The notes: generated from the letters alone by a model not told the origin. A stretch of 64,000 bases of DNA from Microbacterium maritypicum MF109 (GCF_000455825.1 NZ_ATAO01000250.1:121967-185966), one strand, 5' to 3'; shown: positions 33,763 to 42,517, counted from the stretch's first letter. Made by a program: numbers and translations.

Positions 33763-35064
33763 TTACTTGTCCACGCGGTTGGCGTTGGCGTACTCGACGA
33801 TCTTGTCGAGCTGGGCCTTGGAGTCCGCCTCGCCGTTGACGGCGAGGGCGATCTGCTGGGTCATGTAGGTGGCCATGTCGGAGGTCCACTGGAACGGCAG
33901 CGCCTTGGCGTCCTTCATCGCGCCGAAGACGGTATCGATCGCCGAGAGCTGCTTCTCGTCGGTGACGGTGGAGGCGATGTTGTCGACGACCTCGTCGCCG
34001 CCTTCGGCGGTGCCGGGGGCGGTGCCGACGGCGAGCGACGAGAAGGCCACCTGGTTCTCCTGGTTCGTCGCGAACTCCGCGAATGCGAGTGCGGCTTCCT
34101 TGTTGTCGGAGTCGGCCGAGACGTTGAGGCCCTGCACGTACAGGGGCGCGATGCCGAGCCGCGGCGTGGCCACCGTGCTCGCGAGCAGTGCCGGTGCGTC
34201 CTTCTGCAGATCGGTCGTGAAACCGGTGCCGCCGGTCGTGAAGGCGACCTTCTCCTGGATGTACGCCTCCGCATTCCCGCCGTAGTCGCCGGTCAACGCC
34301 TCGGCGGGCATCGCGCCCGCCGCGTACGCGTCGGCGTACTTGTCGATGATCGCGGCGGCCTCGTCGGTGTTGAAGTCGAACTCTCCCTTGTCGTTGATGA
34401 CCTCCATGCCGGCGGCAGTGAACGTGTCGAGGGCCGGGATGGAGGAGAGGAGCTGCACCTTTCCGCCGGACTCCGTCGCCACGTCCTTCGCGAGCGTGAG
34501 GAGTTCGTCGACGGTGGTCGGGAGGTTCTCCTGGGTGACGCCGAAGGGAGCGAGCTGGGCGAGGTTCCACCAGGACGCGTCGCTGGAGAGGTACCACGGC
34601 AGCCCGTAGGTGCCTTCCATGCCGGGGTACTGGCTGTAGGCCTCCCAGGCGCCGGTGTTGTAGCCCGACTTCAGGTCGGGATCGGCGGTCTCCAGGTCGA
34701 CCAGCTTGCCCGCCGCCACCAGCGGGTAGGCGATGTCGGGCGGGAGGTTCAGCACGTCCGGAAGAGTGTCGGCGTTCGCCTGGCTCAGGATCTTGTCCTG
34801 GTAGCCGTCGCCCGGCTGGTCGAGCCACTCGACGGTGACGTCGGGGTGCTCCTTCTCGAAGGCATCGATCAGGTCTTCGAAATAGGGAGTGAACTTCTCG
34901 TTCTTGAGCGACCATGTCTGGAACTGGATCGTGCCGCTGAGCTCGCCCGAGGTGTCGATGGGGCCCGAGGCGCCGGAAGAGCCCCCGCCTCCCGTGCAAC
35001 TCGTCAGCGCCAGAACGCCGATGCTGAATGCTGCCAGAGCGACAATGCGTGTGGGAACTTTCAT
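33763..35064 (-). CDS. Sugar ABC transporter substrate-binding lipoprotein, glycan importer
   Basis: A 433-residue family 1 solute-binding protein. The signal peptide ends with lipobox LALTSC and a Gly/Ser linker. The mature part has GTIQFQTWSLKNEKFTPYFE and TVDELLTLAKDVATESGGK. GAGGAAG precedes the ATG. It is first of the operon binding protein-permease-permease-GH92. A LacI-type operator overlaps its -10 about 70 bases upstream. Given the neighbours, the ligand is probably a mannose-rich oligosaccharide carrying one reducing GlcNAc. Confidence 0.92.
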   Translation of the reverse strand: MKVPTRIVALAAFSIGVLALTSCTGGGGSSGASGPIDTSGELSGTIQFQTWSLKNEKFTPYFEDLIDAFEKEHPDVTVEWLDQPGDGYQDKILSQANADTLPDVLNLPPDIAYPLVAAGKLVDLETADPDLKSGYNTGAWEAYSQYPGMEGTYGLPWYLSSDASWWNLAQLAPFGVTQENLPTTVDELLTLAKDVATESGGKVQLLSSIPALDTFTAAGMEVINDKGEFDFNTDEAAAIIDKYADAYAAGAMPAEALTGDYGGNAEAYIQEKVAFTTGGTGFTTDLQKDAPALLASTVATPRLGIAPLYVQGLNVSADSDNKEAALAFAEFATNQENQVAFSSLAVGTAPGTAEGGDEVVDNIASTVTDEKQLSAIDTVFGAMKDAKALPFQWTSDMATYMTQQIALAVNGEADSKAQLDKIVEYANANRVDK

Positions 35065-35131
35065 CGTGCTTCTTCCTCGAGGCGGGCGAATCCGCGTGAC
35101 GTCCGGATCAGCGGCCTGCGCACACCGGGGA

Positions 35132-35145
35132 CTACAACGCTTTAG
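35132..35145 (-). promoter_or_regulatory. N-glycan-locus operator 2 at the importer operon promoter
   Basis: CTACAACGCTTTAG on the + strand. Read on the - strand, the motif runs into TGTAGT, the probable -10 of the binding-protein gene. Confidence 0.75.
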
Positions 35146-35232
35146 CAGATGAAACCATCCGATCCCCTCCCTGTCAAGACGGTCCGTCGACGGAATACCG
35201 GTGACCGGCATCGCAGGGTGGATCACCTGTTG

Positions 35233-35246
35233 CTCAAGCGTTATAG
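35233..35246 (+). promoter_or_regulatory. N-glycan-locus operator 3 at the GH5 gene promoter
   Basis: CTCAAGCGTTATAG, overlapping the probable -10 TATAGT (35242-35247), 50 bases before the GH5 start. Same register to the -10 as operator 1. Confidence 0.78.
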
Positions 35247-35295
35247 TGGTGCGAAATCCGCCCTCTCCGAAGGGCATGTCCGAAAGGCCTGACAC

Positions 35296-36606
35296 ATGAT
35301 GCAGCGCGGCGCCCTCGATGCTCCTCTGAGGTTCGGGGCGAACTACACGCCGTCGAAGAACTGGATGCACTCCTGGCTCGACTTCACCCCCGACGACGTG
35401 CGCCGCGACTTCTCGGCCCTCGCGGAGCTCGGCCTCGACCATGTCCGGGTCTTCCCGCTGTGGACCGTGCTGCAGCCGAACCGCACTCTCATCCGCGAGA
35501 AGGCGATCGACGATGTGCGCGCCGTCGTCGACATCGCCGGCGAGTTCGGCATGGACGCCAGTATCGACGTGGTCCAGGGGCACCTGTCGAGCTTCGACTT
35601 CGTGCCGTCGTGGTTGTACACGTGGCACGACAAGAACATGTTCACCGATCCACGGGCGCTCGAAGGTCAGGTCGCGCTCGTCGACCGGCTCGCCCGGGGT
35701 CTGCGCGACGCTCCGAACTTCCTCGGGCTGACGCTCGGCAACGAGACGAACCAGTTCTCCGCGCACACGCATCCCTCTCCCTGGCCGGTCACGCAGGACG
35801 AGGCCGGCGGCTGGATCTCGGCCCTGCTGCAGGCGGCGGAGACCGCGGCGCCCGGGCTCCCGCACGTCCACAGCGAGTACGACGCCGTCTGGTACATGGA
35901 CGGTCACGGCTTCACCCCGGCGCATGCCTCGCGGCTGGGGGCGATGACCACGATCCACTCCTGGATCTTCAACGGCACCGCGCAGCGCTACGGTGGCCGT
36001 TCCGTCGCTTCCGATCGCCATGCCGAGTACCTGATCGAGCTCTCCCGCGCCTTCGCGACCGACCCCGACCGCGTCGTATGGCTGCAGGAGGTCGGGGCGC
36101 CCTCGAACTGCCTCGCCGATGACGAGATGCCGGATTTCCTGGAGGCGACGGTGCGCTCCGCCGTGCGCACCGAGAATCTGTGGGGCATCACGTGGTGGTG
36201 CTCGCATGACGTGAGCCGTGACCTCGGCGACTTCCCCGAGTTGGAGTACACCCTCGGTCTGATCGGTCAGGACGGTGCAGCGAAGCCCATCGGCCGCCGG
36301 CTCGCCGAGATCATCCCCGAGCTGCGGCAACGGGTCGCGGCGCCCGCGAGAGACACCGCGATCGTCGTGGACGTCGACGAGCGCGAGGTTCCCGTGAGCC
36401 GGGCGGCGCTGAGCCCCGGCGGAGCGGTGTTCCAGGCCTGGGTCGACGCGTGTGCCGCCGGCCTCGATCCCGCACTGATCACGTCCCGTGACGCGCTCGA
36501 TCCCACTGCGCTCGATGCGCGGGGGATCCGCCGACTCATCCGTCCCGATGCATCGGCCGATGTCGTCGACCCCTACGGATCGGTCAACACCGTCGTTCCG
36601 AGCTGA
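35296..36606 (+). CDS. GH5 family glycoside hydrolase, GH5_18-like beta-mannosidase
   Basis: A 436-residue barrel enzyme without signal peptide. The acid/base Glu150 lies in LGNETNQF and the nucleophile Glu265 in WLQEVGAPS, the GH5 arrangement. RFGANYTPSKNWMHSW at the start and TTIHSWIFNGT fit the GH5_18 group, whose bifidobacterial members cleave the beta-1,4-mannose-GlcNAc bond left after alpha-mannosidases trim an N-glycan. That activity is exactly the missing step between the alpha-mannosidases and the hexosaminidase here. Two adjacent ATG codons (35296, 35299) are possible starts. It is convergent with the LacI gene, 7 bases away. Confidence 0.86.
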   Translation: MMQRGALDAPLRFGANYTPSKNWMHSWLDFTPDDVRRDFSALAELGLDHVRVFPLWTVLQPNRTLIREKAIDDVRAVVDIAGEFGMDASIDVVQGHLSSFDFVPSWLYTWHDKNMFTDPRALEGQVALVDRLARGLRDAPNFLGLTLGNETNQFSAHTHPSPWPVTQDEAGGWISALLQAAETAAPGLPHVHSEYDAVWYMDGHGFTPAHASRLGAMTTIHSWIFNGTAQRYGGRSVASDRHAEYLIELSRAFATDPDRVVWLQEVGAPSNCLADDEMPDFLEATVRSAVRTENLWGITWWCSHDVSRDLGDFPELEYTLGLIGQDGAAKPIGRRLAEIIPELRQRVAAPARDTAIVVDVDEREVPVSRAALSPGGAVFQAWVDACAAGLDPALITSRDALDPTALDARGIRRLIRPDASADVVDPYGSVNTVVPS

Positions 36607-36613
36607 GGGCGGC

Positions 36614-37645
36614 TCACCCGAGGCGGGAGGGCGGGGCCGTGCTCTCGCGCGCGGTGAGCACGGGTGTCGGACCCTCGACGCTGGGCAGGTTGGCTCCCGC
36701 CTCGATCTGCTGCAGCAGGAGAGTGGCGGCGCGTTCGCCGAGCTCGAAGGTGTCGCGCGTCATCGCCGTGATCGAGGGGTTGATCAGACCGGCGATCACC
36801 GAGTCGTCGAACGAGGCGAGCGAGACGTCGCGCGGAACCGCGCGTCCCATCTCCTGCGCGACGCGCAGGCCGGCGACGGCCATCACGTCGTTGTCGTAGA
36901 CGATCGCCGTCGGTCGCTGCCGGCCCGACAGCAGCGCCCGCGTCACGGCGGAGGCGCGGGCGGGCGAGAAGTCGGTCGTGATGACCTCGCCCTCGAGGCC
37001 GTCGACGGTCATGCGCTCGAGCACCTCGGCGCGCAGTCGCGTGTGCTCGAGTTCGGCCGGACCGGCCACGTAGGCGATGCGGGCGTGGCCGAGGGCGGCG
37101 AGGTAGGAGAAGAGGGTCTCGGCGACCGTGTCGTCGCCGATCCAGACGCTCGGCACCGAGCCTTCGGGGGAGGGCTCGGACCCGATCATGACGGCGCGCG
37201 CGTCGAGGGCCTCGATGCGTCCGATGCGCGGGTCGTCGTCGCGGGGGTCGATGAAGATGAAGCCGTCGACCTGGTTGGAGGAGCGCCACTGGCGGTGCAC
37301 CTCCATCTCCTCCGCGATGTCGGCGACCAGTCGCAACTGCAGGCTCACCTTGCTCTCCGACAGCCGCGACTCGATGCCCGCGATCAGGTCGGTGAAGAAG
37401 GCCTCGGAGCCGAGGGAGCGGGCGGGGCGGGCGAGGGCGAATCCGACCGTGTTCGCGCGGGCCCCGACGAGTGCCCGCGCCGCGGAGCTCGGCTGCCAGC
37501 CGTTCTCCTCGACGATCGTGAGGATGCGATGCCTGGTCTCGTCGCTCACGCCGGGGCGGCCGTTCAGCGCGAACGACACCGCACCGGGGGAGACCCCCGC
37601 CATGCGCGCGATATCGGCGATCGTCACGCGTTTCGCCGGGCTCAT
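36614..37645 (-). CDS. LacI-family regulator of the N-glycan locus
   Basis: A 343-residue LacI/GalR protein with head VTIADIARMAGVSPGAVSFALNGRPGVSDETR and a sensor domain containing GFIFIDPRDDDP, ARIAYVAGP and SLASFDDSVIAG. It sits between GH5 and GH20 and is divergent from GH20. Five copies of one LacI-type operator occur, one at each transcription unit of the locus including its own (37660), so it is the likely repressor of all of them. The inducer is probably a breakdown product such as a mannosyl-GlcNAc fragment; that is an inference. Confidence 0.92.
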   Translation of the reverse strand: MSPAKRVTIADIARMAGVSPGAVSFALNGRPGVSDETRHRILTIVEENGWQPSSAARALVGARANTVGFALARPARSLGSEAFFTDLIAGIESRLSESKVSLQLRLVADIAEEMEVHRQWRSSNQVDGFIFIDPRDDDPRIGRIEALDARAVMIGSEPSPEGSVPSVWIGDDTVAETLFSYLAALGHARIAYVAGPAELEHTRLRAEVLERMTVDGLEGEVITTDFSPARASAVTRALLSGRQRPTAIVYDNDVMAVAGLRVAQEMGRAVPRDVSLASFDDSVIAGLINPSITAMTRDTFELGERAATLLLQQIEAGANLPSVEGPTPVLTARESTAPPSRLG

Positions 37646-37659
37646 AGTCCCTCACCCTA

Positions 37660-37673
37660 CTTGATCGGTTTAG
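37660..37673 (-). promoter_or_regulatory. N-glycan-locus operator 4 at the LacI gene
   Basis: CTTGATCGGTTTAG on the + strand, 14 bases upstream of the regulator's ATG. On the - strand it overlaps TCAAGT, a possible -10, consistent with autoregulation. Confidence 0.7.
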
Positions 37674-37712
37674 CCTCGGGAAAGAAGCGCCGACGTGCCT
37701 TAGACTCTTCGA

Positions 37713-37726
37713 CTAGATCGCTTTAG
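37713..37726 (+). promoter_or_regulatory. N-glycan-locus operator 5 at the GH20 promoter
   Basis: CTAGATCGCTTTAG, closest to the consensus of the five sites. It overlaps the possible -10 TTTAGT (37722-37727), 79 bases before the GH20 start. Confidence 0.78.
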
Positions 37727-37784
37727 TACACCAGATAGCATCAGTCGCAGCGCATCACCAGCAGACCCGAATCAGCCCTCACCG

Positions 37785-37825
37785 TCGAGCCCGGAGATCC
37801 CCCCATGCATGACGACACGTCGCTC
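37785..37825 (+). repeat. Leader repeat, copy 1 (start of GH20 gene)
   Basis: A 41-base segment covering the ribosome binding site (GGAG), the ATG and the first codons (MHDDTSL). It matches 39367-39407, at the start of the GH38 gene, at 39 of 41 positions. Confidence 0.88.
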
Positions 37826-39394
37826 GCCGAGGTGGGCACTCGTCTGCAGTCGGCAAGAGGTGAGGAGATCGCGCGATGGCTGGCGATCCCGCAGCCGACG
37901 ACCCTCGCGCTCAGGGTCGGGGCCTGGCGCCCGTCATCCGTACGGGTCATCGCCGAGGAGCCCGAGTACGCGCGGGAGGCGGAACGGCTGTCGGGCGAGC
38001 TCGCAGCCCTCGGCATCCCGAGCGGCGAGGCCGCGGTGATTCGGCTGCGGCGCGGGGACGCCGACGGCGACGGCGACACGGCCGGCGACAGCGAGTCGTT
38101 CGAGATCGACGTCGACGCCGACATCGACGTGCGGGCGGCCGGAGCCGCCGGAGCGTTCCGGGCGACGCGACAGCTGCTGCACAACCTGCGCGCGCAGGGG
38201 CGGGTGCCGAAGGGGCGGGTGTCATCGGTCCCTGTGGTGGCGGAACGGGGCTTCCACCTCGACGCCGCCCGCCGCTACTTTGCTGCCTCGTGGATCATCG
38301 CACTGCTGCACGCGCTCGCCGACGTCGGGATCACGACGTTCCAGTGGCACGTCTCCGACAACGAGGGTTTCCGCATCGGGTCGACAGCCTTCCCCGAGAT
38401 CGTCTCCCCCGCGCACGTCACCCGCGTGGAGGCAGCGGCCGTGGCGGACGCGGCCGCTGACCTGCACATCGACCTCGTGCCCTCGCTCGACATGCCAGGG
38501 CACCTCCGCCACGCCCTCTCCGTGCACCCGGAGCATCGGCTGCCGGCAGCTGGCGGACCGTGCACCGACCATGCGCTCGACATCACCCGTGCCGAGTCCA
38601 TCGACTTCGCGTCGGCGCTGATCGACGACGTCGCCGCCGTGTTCCCGCACAGCACGAACTGGCACCTCGGCGGAGACGAGTTCGTCGACTTCGCCCGCAT
38701 CGACGAGTACCCCGCGCTCGCAGAAGCGGCACGAGAGCGGCATGGGCCATCCGGCACCGGTTTCGACCTGCTGACGGGTTTCGTGAACGAGATCGCCGTG
38801 CATCTCCGTGCGAAGGGGCTCGCCCCCCGGGTCTGGAACGACGGGATGCTGCGTAGTGGAGAAGTCGTCCTCGATCACGACATCGTGCTGACCTGGTGGA
38901 CGAACTGGCATGCGCAGATGCCGTCCCTCGGGGTGGGCATCGAAGCCGGCAATCCGCTGGTGAACTTCCACGATGCGCTGTTCTACTACGTCCTCGGAGA
39001 GAAGGCGGGCTACCTCTACCCGACGAGCGAGCGCATCTGGGAAGCCGACTGGCATCCCGGGCTGTTTCCGTCTCTTCCTGGCGGGGCGCGGCAGGAGATC
39101 CGGCCGCCCTATCCGCAGCGGCTCCTCGGAGCGTCGTTCTCGGTCTGGTCGGACGATGCCGCAGCGCAGACGCCGGTCGAGGTCGCAGACGGCATCCGTC
39201 GACCACTTCGCGCCATGGCCGAGCGCGCCTGGAACGGAGGGAGCTCGCTCTCGCACGACGACTTCTGCGCGATCGATGCGGCGATCGGTGTCCCGACTGC
39301 CGTCACCACGACCGCATCCACCAGCCACACGACCGCCACCAGCCACACGACCGCCACCACCCACCTTCGAGCCCGGAGATCCACCCATGCATGA
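37805..39394 (+). CDS. GH20 beta-N-acetylhexosaminidase-like protein
   Basis: 529 residues without signal peptide. A GH20b-like N-terminal domain precedes the barrel with FQWHVSDNEGFR (179-190), SLDMPGH (227-233) and the catalytic Asp291-Glu292 pair in HLGGDEF. It would remove GlcNAc from the N-glycan core inside the cell. The last about 30 residues are odd: a Thr/Ser/His-rich run encoded by an 18-base tandem repeat, then residues encoded by the duplicated leader of the next gene. The 3' end overlaps the GH38 start by 8 bases. Confidence 0.88.
   Translation: MHDDTSLAEVGTRLQSARGEEIARWLAIPQPTTLALRVGAWRPSSVRVIAEEPEYAREAERLSGELAALGIPSGEAAVIRLRRGDADGDGDTAGDSESFEIDVDADIDVRAAGAAGAFRATRQLLHNLRAQGRVPKGRVSSVPVVAERGFHLDAARRYFAASWIIALLHALADVGITTFQWHVSDNEGFRIGSTAFPEIVSPAHVTRVEAAAVADAAADLHIDLVPSLDMPGHLRHALSVHPEHRLPAAGGPCTDHALDITRAESIDFASALIDDVAAVFPHSTNWHLGGDEFVDFARIDEYPALAEAARERHGPSGTGFDLLTGFVNEIAVHLRAKGLAPRVWNDGMLRSGEVVLDHDIVLTWWTNWHAQMPSLGVGIEAGNPLVNFHDALFYYVLGEKAGYLYPTSERIWEADWHPGLFPSLPGGARQEIRPPYPQRLLGASFSVWSDDAAAQTPVEVADGIRRPLRAMAERAWNGGSSLSHDDFCAIDAAIGVPTAVTTTASTSHTTATSHTTATTHLRARRSTHA
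39318..39353 (+). repeat. 18-bp tandem repeat near the end of GH20
   Basis: Two head-to-tail copies of CCACCAGCCACACGACCG (39318-39335, 39336-39353) and a partial third. They encode the Thr-Ser-His-Thr-rich tail and lie just before the duplicated leader. Confidence 0.85.
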
Positions 39395-39407
39395 CGACAC
39401 CTCGCTC
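39367..39407 (+). repeat. Leader repeat, copy 2 (start of GH38 gene)
   Basis: Copy of 37785-37825. Here it contains the GH38 ribosome binding site and first codons (MHDDTSL) and also, in another frame, the final codons and stop of GH20. Confidence 0.88.
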
Positions 39408-42407
39408 ACCGTCGGCCGCGTCAAGCGCGTACTCGAAGAGCGCATCCGCCCGGCGATCCACTCGGCCTCCGTGCCGTTGGACGTCGAGATCCACGAGCTG
39501 CCCGGCGAGCCGATCGCGCCCGCGGAGGGACTCGCCCTCGACTACGCGCCCGGCGCTGTCGGCGCTCCCTGGGGTCCCGCGTGGGGCACCACGTGGTTCA
39601 AGCTCACCGGTCTGGTGCCGTCCGAATGGGCGGGGCGGCGTGTCGAAGCTCTCATCGACCTCGGCTTCGACGTGAACATGACCGGTTTCCAATGCGAGGC
39701 CCTGGCCTATCGCCCGGGTGGCGCGGACGGCGACCCGATTCCCGTGAAGAGCATCAATCCGCGCAACCAGTGGGTTCCGATCGCCGAGACGGCTGCGGGA
39801 GATGAGCCCGTCGAGCTGTACCTCGAGGCCGCGTCCAACCCGGTGCTCCTCGACTACCACCCCTTCCTGCCCACGCAGGAGGGCGACATCCTCACCTCCT
39901 CGAAGGAGCCGCTCTACCGCGCGCGGCGGATGGACCTGGCCGTGTTCGAGCAGGAGGTCTTCGACCTGTCCCTCGACCTCGAGGTGCTGTTCGAGCTGCA
40001 GGCCGAGCTGCCGGCGACGTCGCCCCGCCGCATGCGCATCCTGCAGGCCATGGACGATGCCCTCGACGTGCTCGATCTGCAGCACATCGTGCAGACCGCT
40101 CCCGACGCCCGCGCCCGCCTCGCCGAGGTGCTGGCCGCTCGGGCCGAGGCGAGTGCGCACCGCATCTCGGCCGTCGGGCACGCGCACATCGACTCGGCCT
40201 GGCTGTGGCCGGTGCGCGAGACGATCCGAAAGGTCGCACGCACGACCTCGTCGATGACGACGCTCATCGACGAGCAGCCCGAGTTCCAGTACGGCATGTC
40301 CAGCGCGCAGCAGTACGCCTGGATCAAGGAGCACCGCCCCGAGGTGTGGGAGCGGGTCAAGGCCGCTGTCGCCTCCGGGCGATTCCTGCCGCTGGGCGGC
40401 ATGTGGGTCGAGTCCGACACCGTGATGCCGACCGGCGAATCGCTCGTGCGGCAGTTCTCGCACGGGCAGCGGTTCTTCGAGCGCGAGTTCGGCATCCGCT
40501 CGAAGGGGGTCTGGCTGCCGGACAGCTTCGGCTACTCGCCCGCCCTGCCGCAGCTGATGCGCCGTGCCGGTTTCGAGTGGTTCTTCACGCAGAAGATCTC
40601 GTGGAACCAGCAGAACGTCTTCCCGCACCACTCGTTCCTCTGGGAGGGCATCGACGGCTCGCAGGTGTTCACGCACTTCCCATCGATGGACACGTACAAC
40701 TCGCAGCTGAGCGGCATGGAGGTGGCGAAGGCGTCGCGCCAGTTCAAGGAGAACCGCCTCAGTTCGCGGTCGATCGCTCCGGTCGGCTGGGGCGACGGCG
40801 GCGGTGGCACCACCCGGGAGATGACAGGCAAGGCCGAGCGCCTGCGCGACCTCGAGGGCAGTGCGCAGGTGGTGTGGGAGCACCCGGACGTCTTCTTCGA
40901 CGCGGCGAAGGCGGAGCTGCCGAATCCGGCCGTGTGGGTCGGCGAACTGTACCTCGAGCTGCACCGCGGCACGCTCACCAGCCAGCACGCCACGAAGGCG
41001 CTGCACCGTTGGGCCGAGCACGCGCTGATCGAGGCCGAGCTGTGGGCCGCGACCGATGCCGTGCGCACCGGCGCCGACTACCCGCAGGCCGAGTTCGACC
41101 GGTTGTGGCAGGCCGTGCTGCTGCACGAGTTCCACGACATCCTGCCCGGCACCTCGATCGCGTGGGTGCACCGCGAGGCCGTCGCGGTGCTGTCGGATGT
41201 GCTGTCGGACGCGCGCGACATCGCCGATGCCGCCCGCCGCTCGCTCGCCGGCGACGGTGATCGCGCACTGCGCTTCGAGCCGACGTCCGTCGGGTATGCC
41301 ACGAAGGGCGGCCGCGCGCTCGGGGCGGCGTTCGTCGCCGAGCCCACGGCAGCACCGGTGTCGCTCACGGAAGAGAATGGCGGCTGGCGCCTGGAGAACG
41401 AGCTCGTGTCGGTGCTCGTCTCGGCCGAGGGACTCATCGTCTCGGCGGTCGACAAGGCCTCCGGGCGTGACGCCGTCGCGCCGGGTAAGGCCGCGAACCT
41501 GTTCCAGCTGCACCAGGACTTCCCGAACATGTGGGACGCGTGGGACATCGATCGGTACTACCGCAACAGCGTCGACGACCTCACCGGGGTCTCGTCGATC
41601 GAGGCCTCGGTCGTGAACGGCGTCGCGCAGATCGTGGTCGTCCGTGCGTTCTCGGAGTCGACGATCACCCAGACGATGCTCCTCGCTCCGGATTCGCGCA
41701 CCGTGCTGCTGCGCAACGAGGTCGACTGGCACGAGACCGAGAAGCTGCTCAAGCTCGCCTTCCCGCTCGACATCCAGGCCGCGCACACCGAGGCCGAGAC
41801 CCAGTTCGGGTTCCAGTCGCGCGTGACGCACACCAACACCAGCTGGGAGGCCGCGAAGTTCGAGACGTCGATGCACCGTTTCGTGCTCGTGCGCGAGCAG
41901 GACTTCGGCGCCGCCCTCGTGAACGACTCGATCTACGGCTACGACACGTCGCGCGAGGTCTCGGACGATGCCGTGACCACGACGGTGCGGCTCTCGTTGC
42001 TGCGGGCGCCGCGGTTCCCCGACCCCGACACCGACCACGGCGTCCACGAGATCGAGGTCGGCTTCGTGATCGGCGCGGATGCCGCGATCGCCACGGCCGA
42101 GGGCATCCGGATCAACACCCTCCCGTCGATCGTGCGCGGTGAGCGGGAGGTAGAACCGCTCGTCTCCGTGCAGGGCGAGGGGATCGTCGTGTCGGCCGTC
42201 AAGCTGGCGGACGACGGCTCGGGTGATGTGATCGTGCGTGTGTACGAGGCGCTCGGCCGTCGCGCGGTCGGTGAGCTGTCGGTCGGGTTCGCACACCGAG
42301 ACGTGCGCGAGGTGAGCCTGATCGAGGACGACATCGAGGAGGCGCGGATCGGTGGCGAGCTGCGGCTGCGCCCGTTCGAGGTGCGGACGCTGCGCATCGT
42401 GCGCTGA
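39387..42407 (+). CDS. GH38 alpha-mannosidase
   Basis: A 1006-residue enzyme. After an N-terminal domain of about 250 residues it has VGHAHIDSAWLWP (zinc His265 and the HID motif at 267-269), then WLPDSFGYSPALPQL with the nucleophile Asp379, RFLPLGGMWVESD and LHEFHDILPGTS, all GH38 hallmarks. No signal peptide is visible. It should trim alpha-linked mannose from imported glycans before GH5 acts. It overlaps the GH20 stop by 8 bases and is cotranscribed from the operator-controlled GH20 promoter. A hairpin follows. Confidence 0.95.
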   Translation: MHDDTSLTVGRVKRVLEERIRPAIHSASVPLDVEIHELPGEPIAPAEGLALDYAPGAVGAPWGPAWGTTWFKLTGLVPSEWAGRRVEALIDLGFDVNMTGFQCEALAYRPGGADGDPIPVKSINPRNQWVPIAETAAGDEPVELYLEAASNPVLLDYHPFLPTQEGDILTSSKEPLYRARRMDLAVFEQEVFDLSLDLEVLFELQAELPATSPRRMRILQAMDDALDVLDLQHIVQTAPDARARLAEVLAARAEASAHRISAVGHAHIDSAWLWPVRETIRKVARTTSSMTTLIDEQPEFQYGMSSAQQYAWIKEHRPEVWERVKAAVASGRFLPLGGMWVESDTVMPTGESLVRQFSHGQRFFEREFGIRSKGVWLPDSFGYSPALPQLMRRAGFEWFFTQKISWNQQNVFPHHSFLWEGIDGSQVFTHFPSMDTYNSQLSGMEVAKASRQFKENRLSSRSIAPVGWGDGGGGTTREMTGKAERLRDLEGSAQVVWEHPDVFFDAAKAELPNPAVWVGELYLELHRGTLTSQHATKALHRWAEHALIEAELWAATDAVRTGADYPQAEFDRLWQAVLLHEFHDILPGTSIAWVHREAVAVLSDVLSDARDIADAARRSLAGDGDRALRFEPTSVGYATKGGRALGAAFVAEPTAAPVSLTEENGGWRLENELVSVLVSAEGLIVSAVDKASGRDAVAPGKAANLFQLHQDFPNMWDAWDIDRYYRNSVDDLTGVSSIEASVVNGVAQIVVVRAFSESTITQTMLLAPDSRTVLLRNEVDWHETEKLLKLAFPLDIQAAHTEAETQFGFQSRVTHTNTSWEAAKFETSMHRFVLVREQDFGAALVNDSIYGYDTSREVSDDAVTTTVRLSLLRAPRFPDPDTDHGVHEIEVGFVIGADAAIATAEGIRINTLPSIVRGEREVEPLVSVQGEGIVVSAVKLADDGSGDVIVRVYEALGRRAVGELSVGFAHRDVREVSLIEDDIEEARIGGELRLRPFEVRTLRIVR

Positions 42408-42424
42408 GTGAAGTGTGATCAGGC

Positions 42425-42475
42425 GCACGCGCGGGATCAGGCGGAATGTCCGCGGAAGGGCCTGATCTCGCGTGC
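42425..42475 (+). terminator. Stem-loop terminator after the GH38 gene
   Basis: GCACGCG (42425-42431) pairs with 42469-42475 and GATCAGGC (42435-42442) pairs with 42460-42467. This gives a 15-bp interrupted stem 18 bases after the stop. It also argues that the next gene starts after it. Confidence 0.7.
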
Positions 42476-42517
42476 CTGCCGGTTGTGGCGACCGGTGCCC
42501 GGGAGGACGATGGCGAG

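Noticed and set aside
36488..37726. Long + strand frame across the LacI gene
   Set aside because: It is the shadow of the LacI reading frame; the - strand translation has a perfect helix-turn-helix and sensor domain.
38973..39386. Extension of the GH38 frame upstream into GH20
   Set aside because: The upstream codons are a frame-shifted GH20 sequence. The ATG at 39387 has a copy of the GH20 ribosome binding site and gives a normal GH38 start.
42446..42517. Longer MmcQ/YjbR protein starting at 42446
   Set aside because: These bases lie within a terminator hairpin of the GH38 gene and the added residues do not resemble the family.
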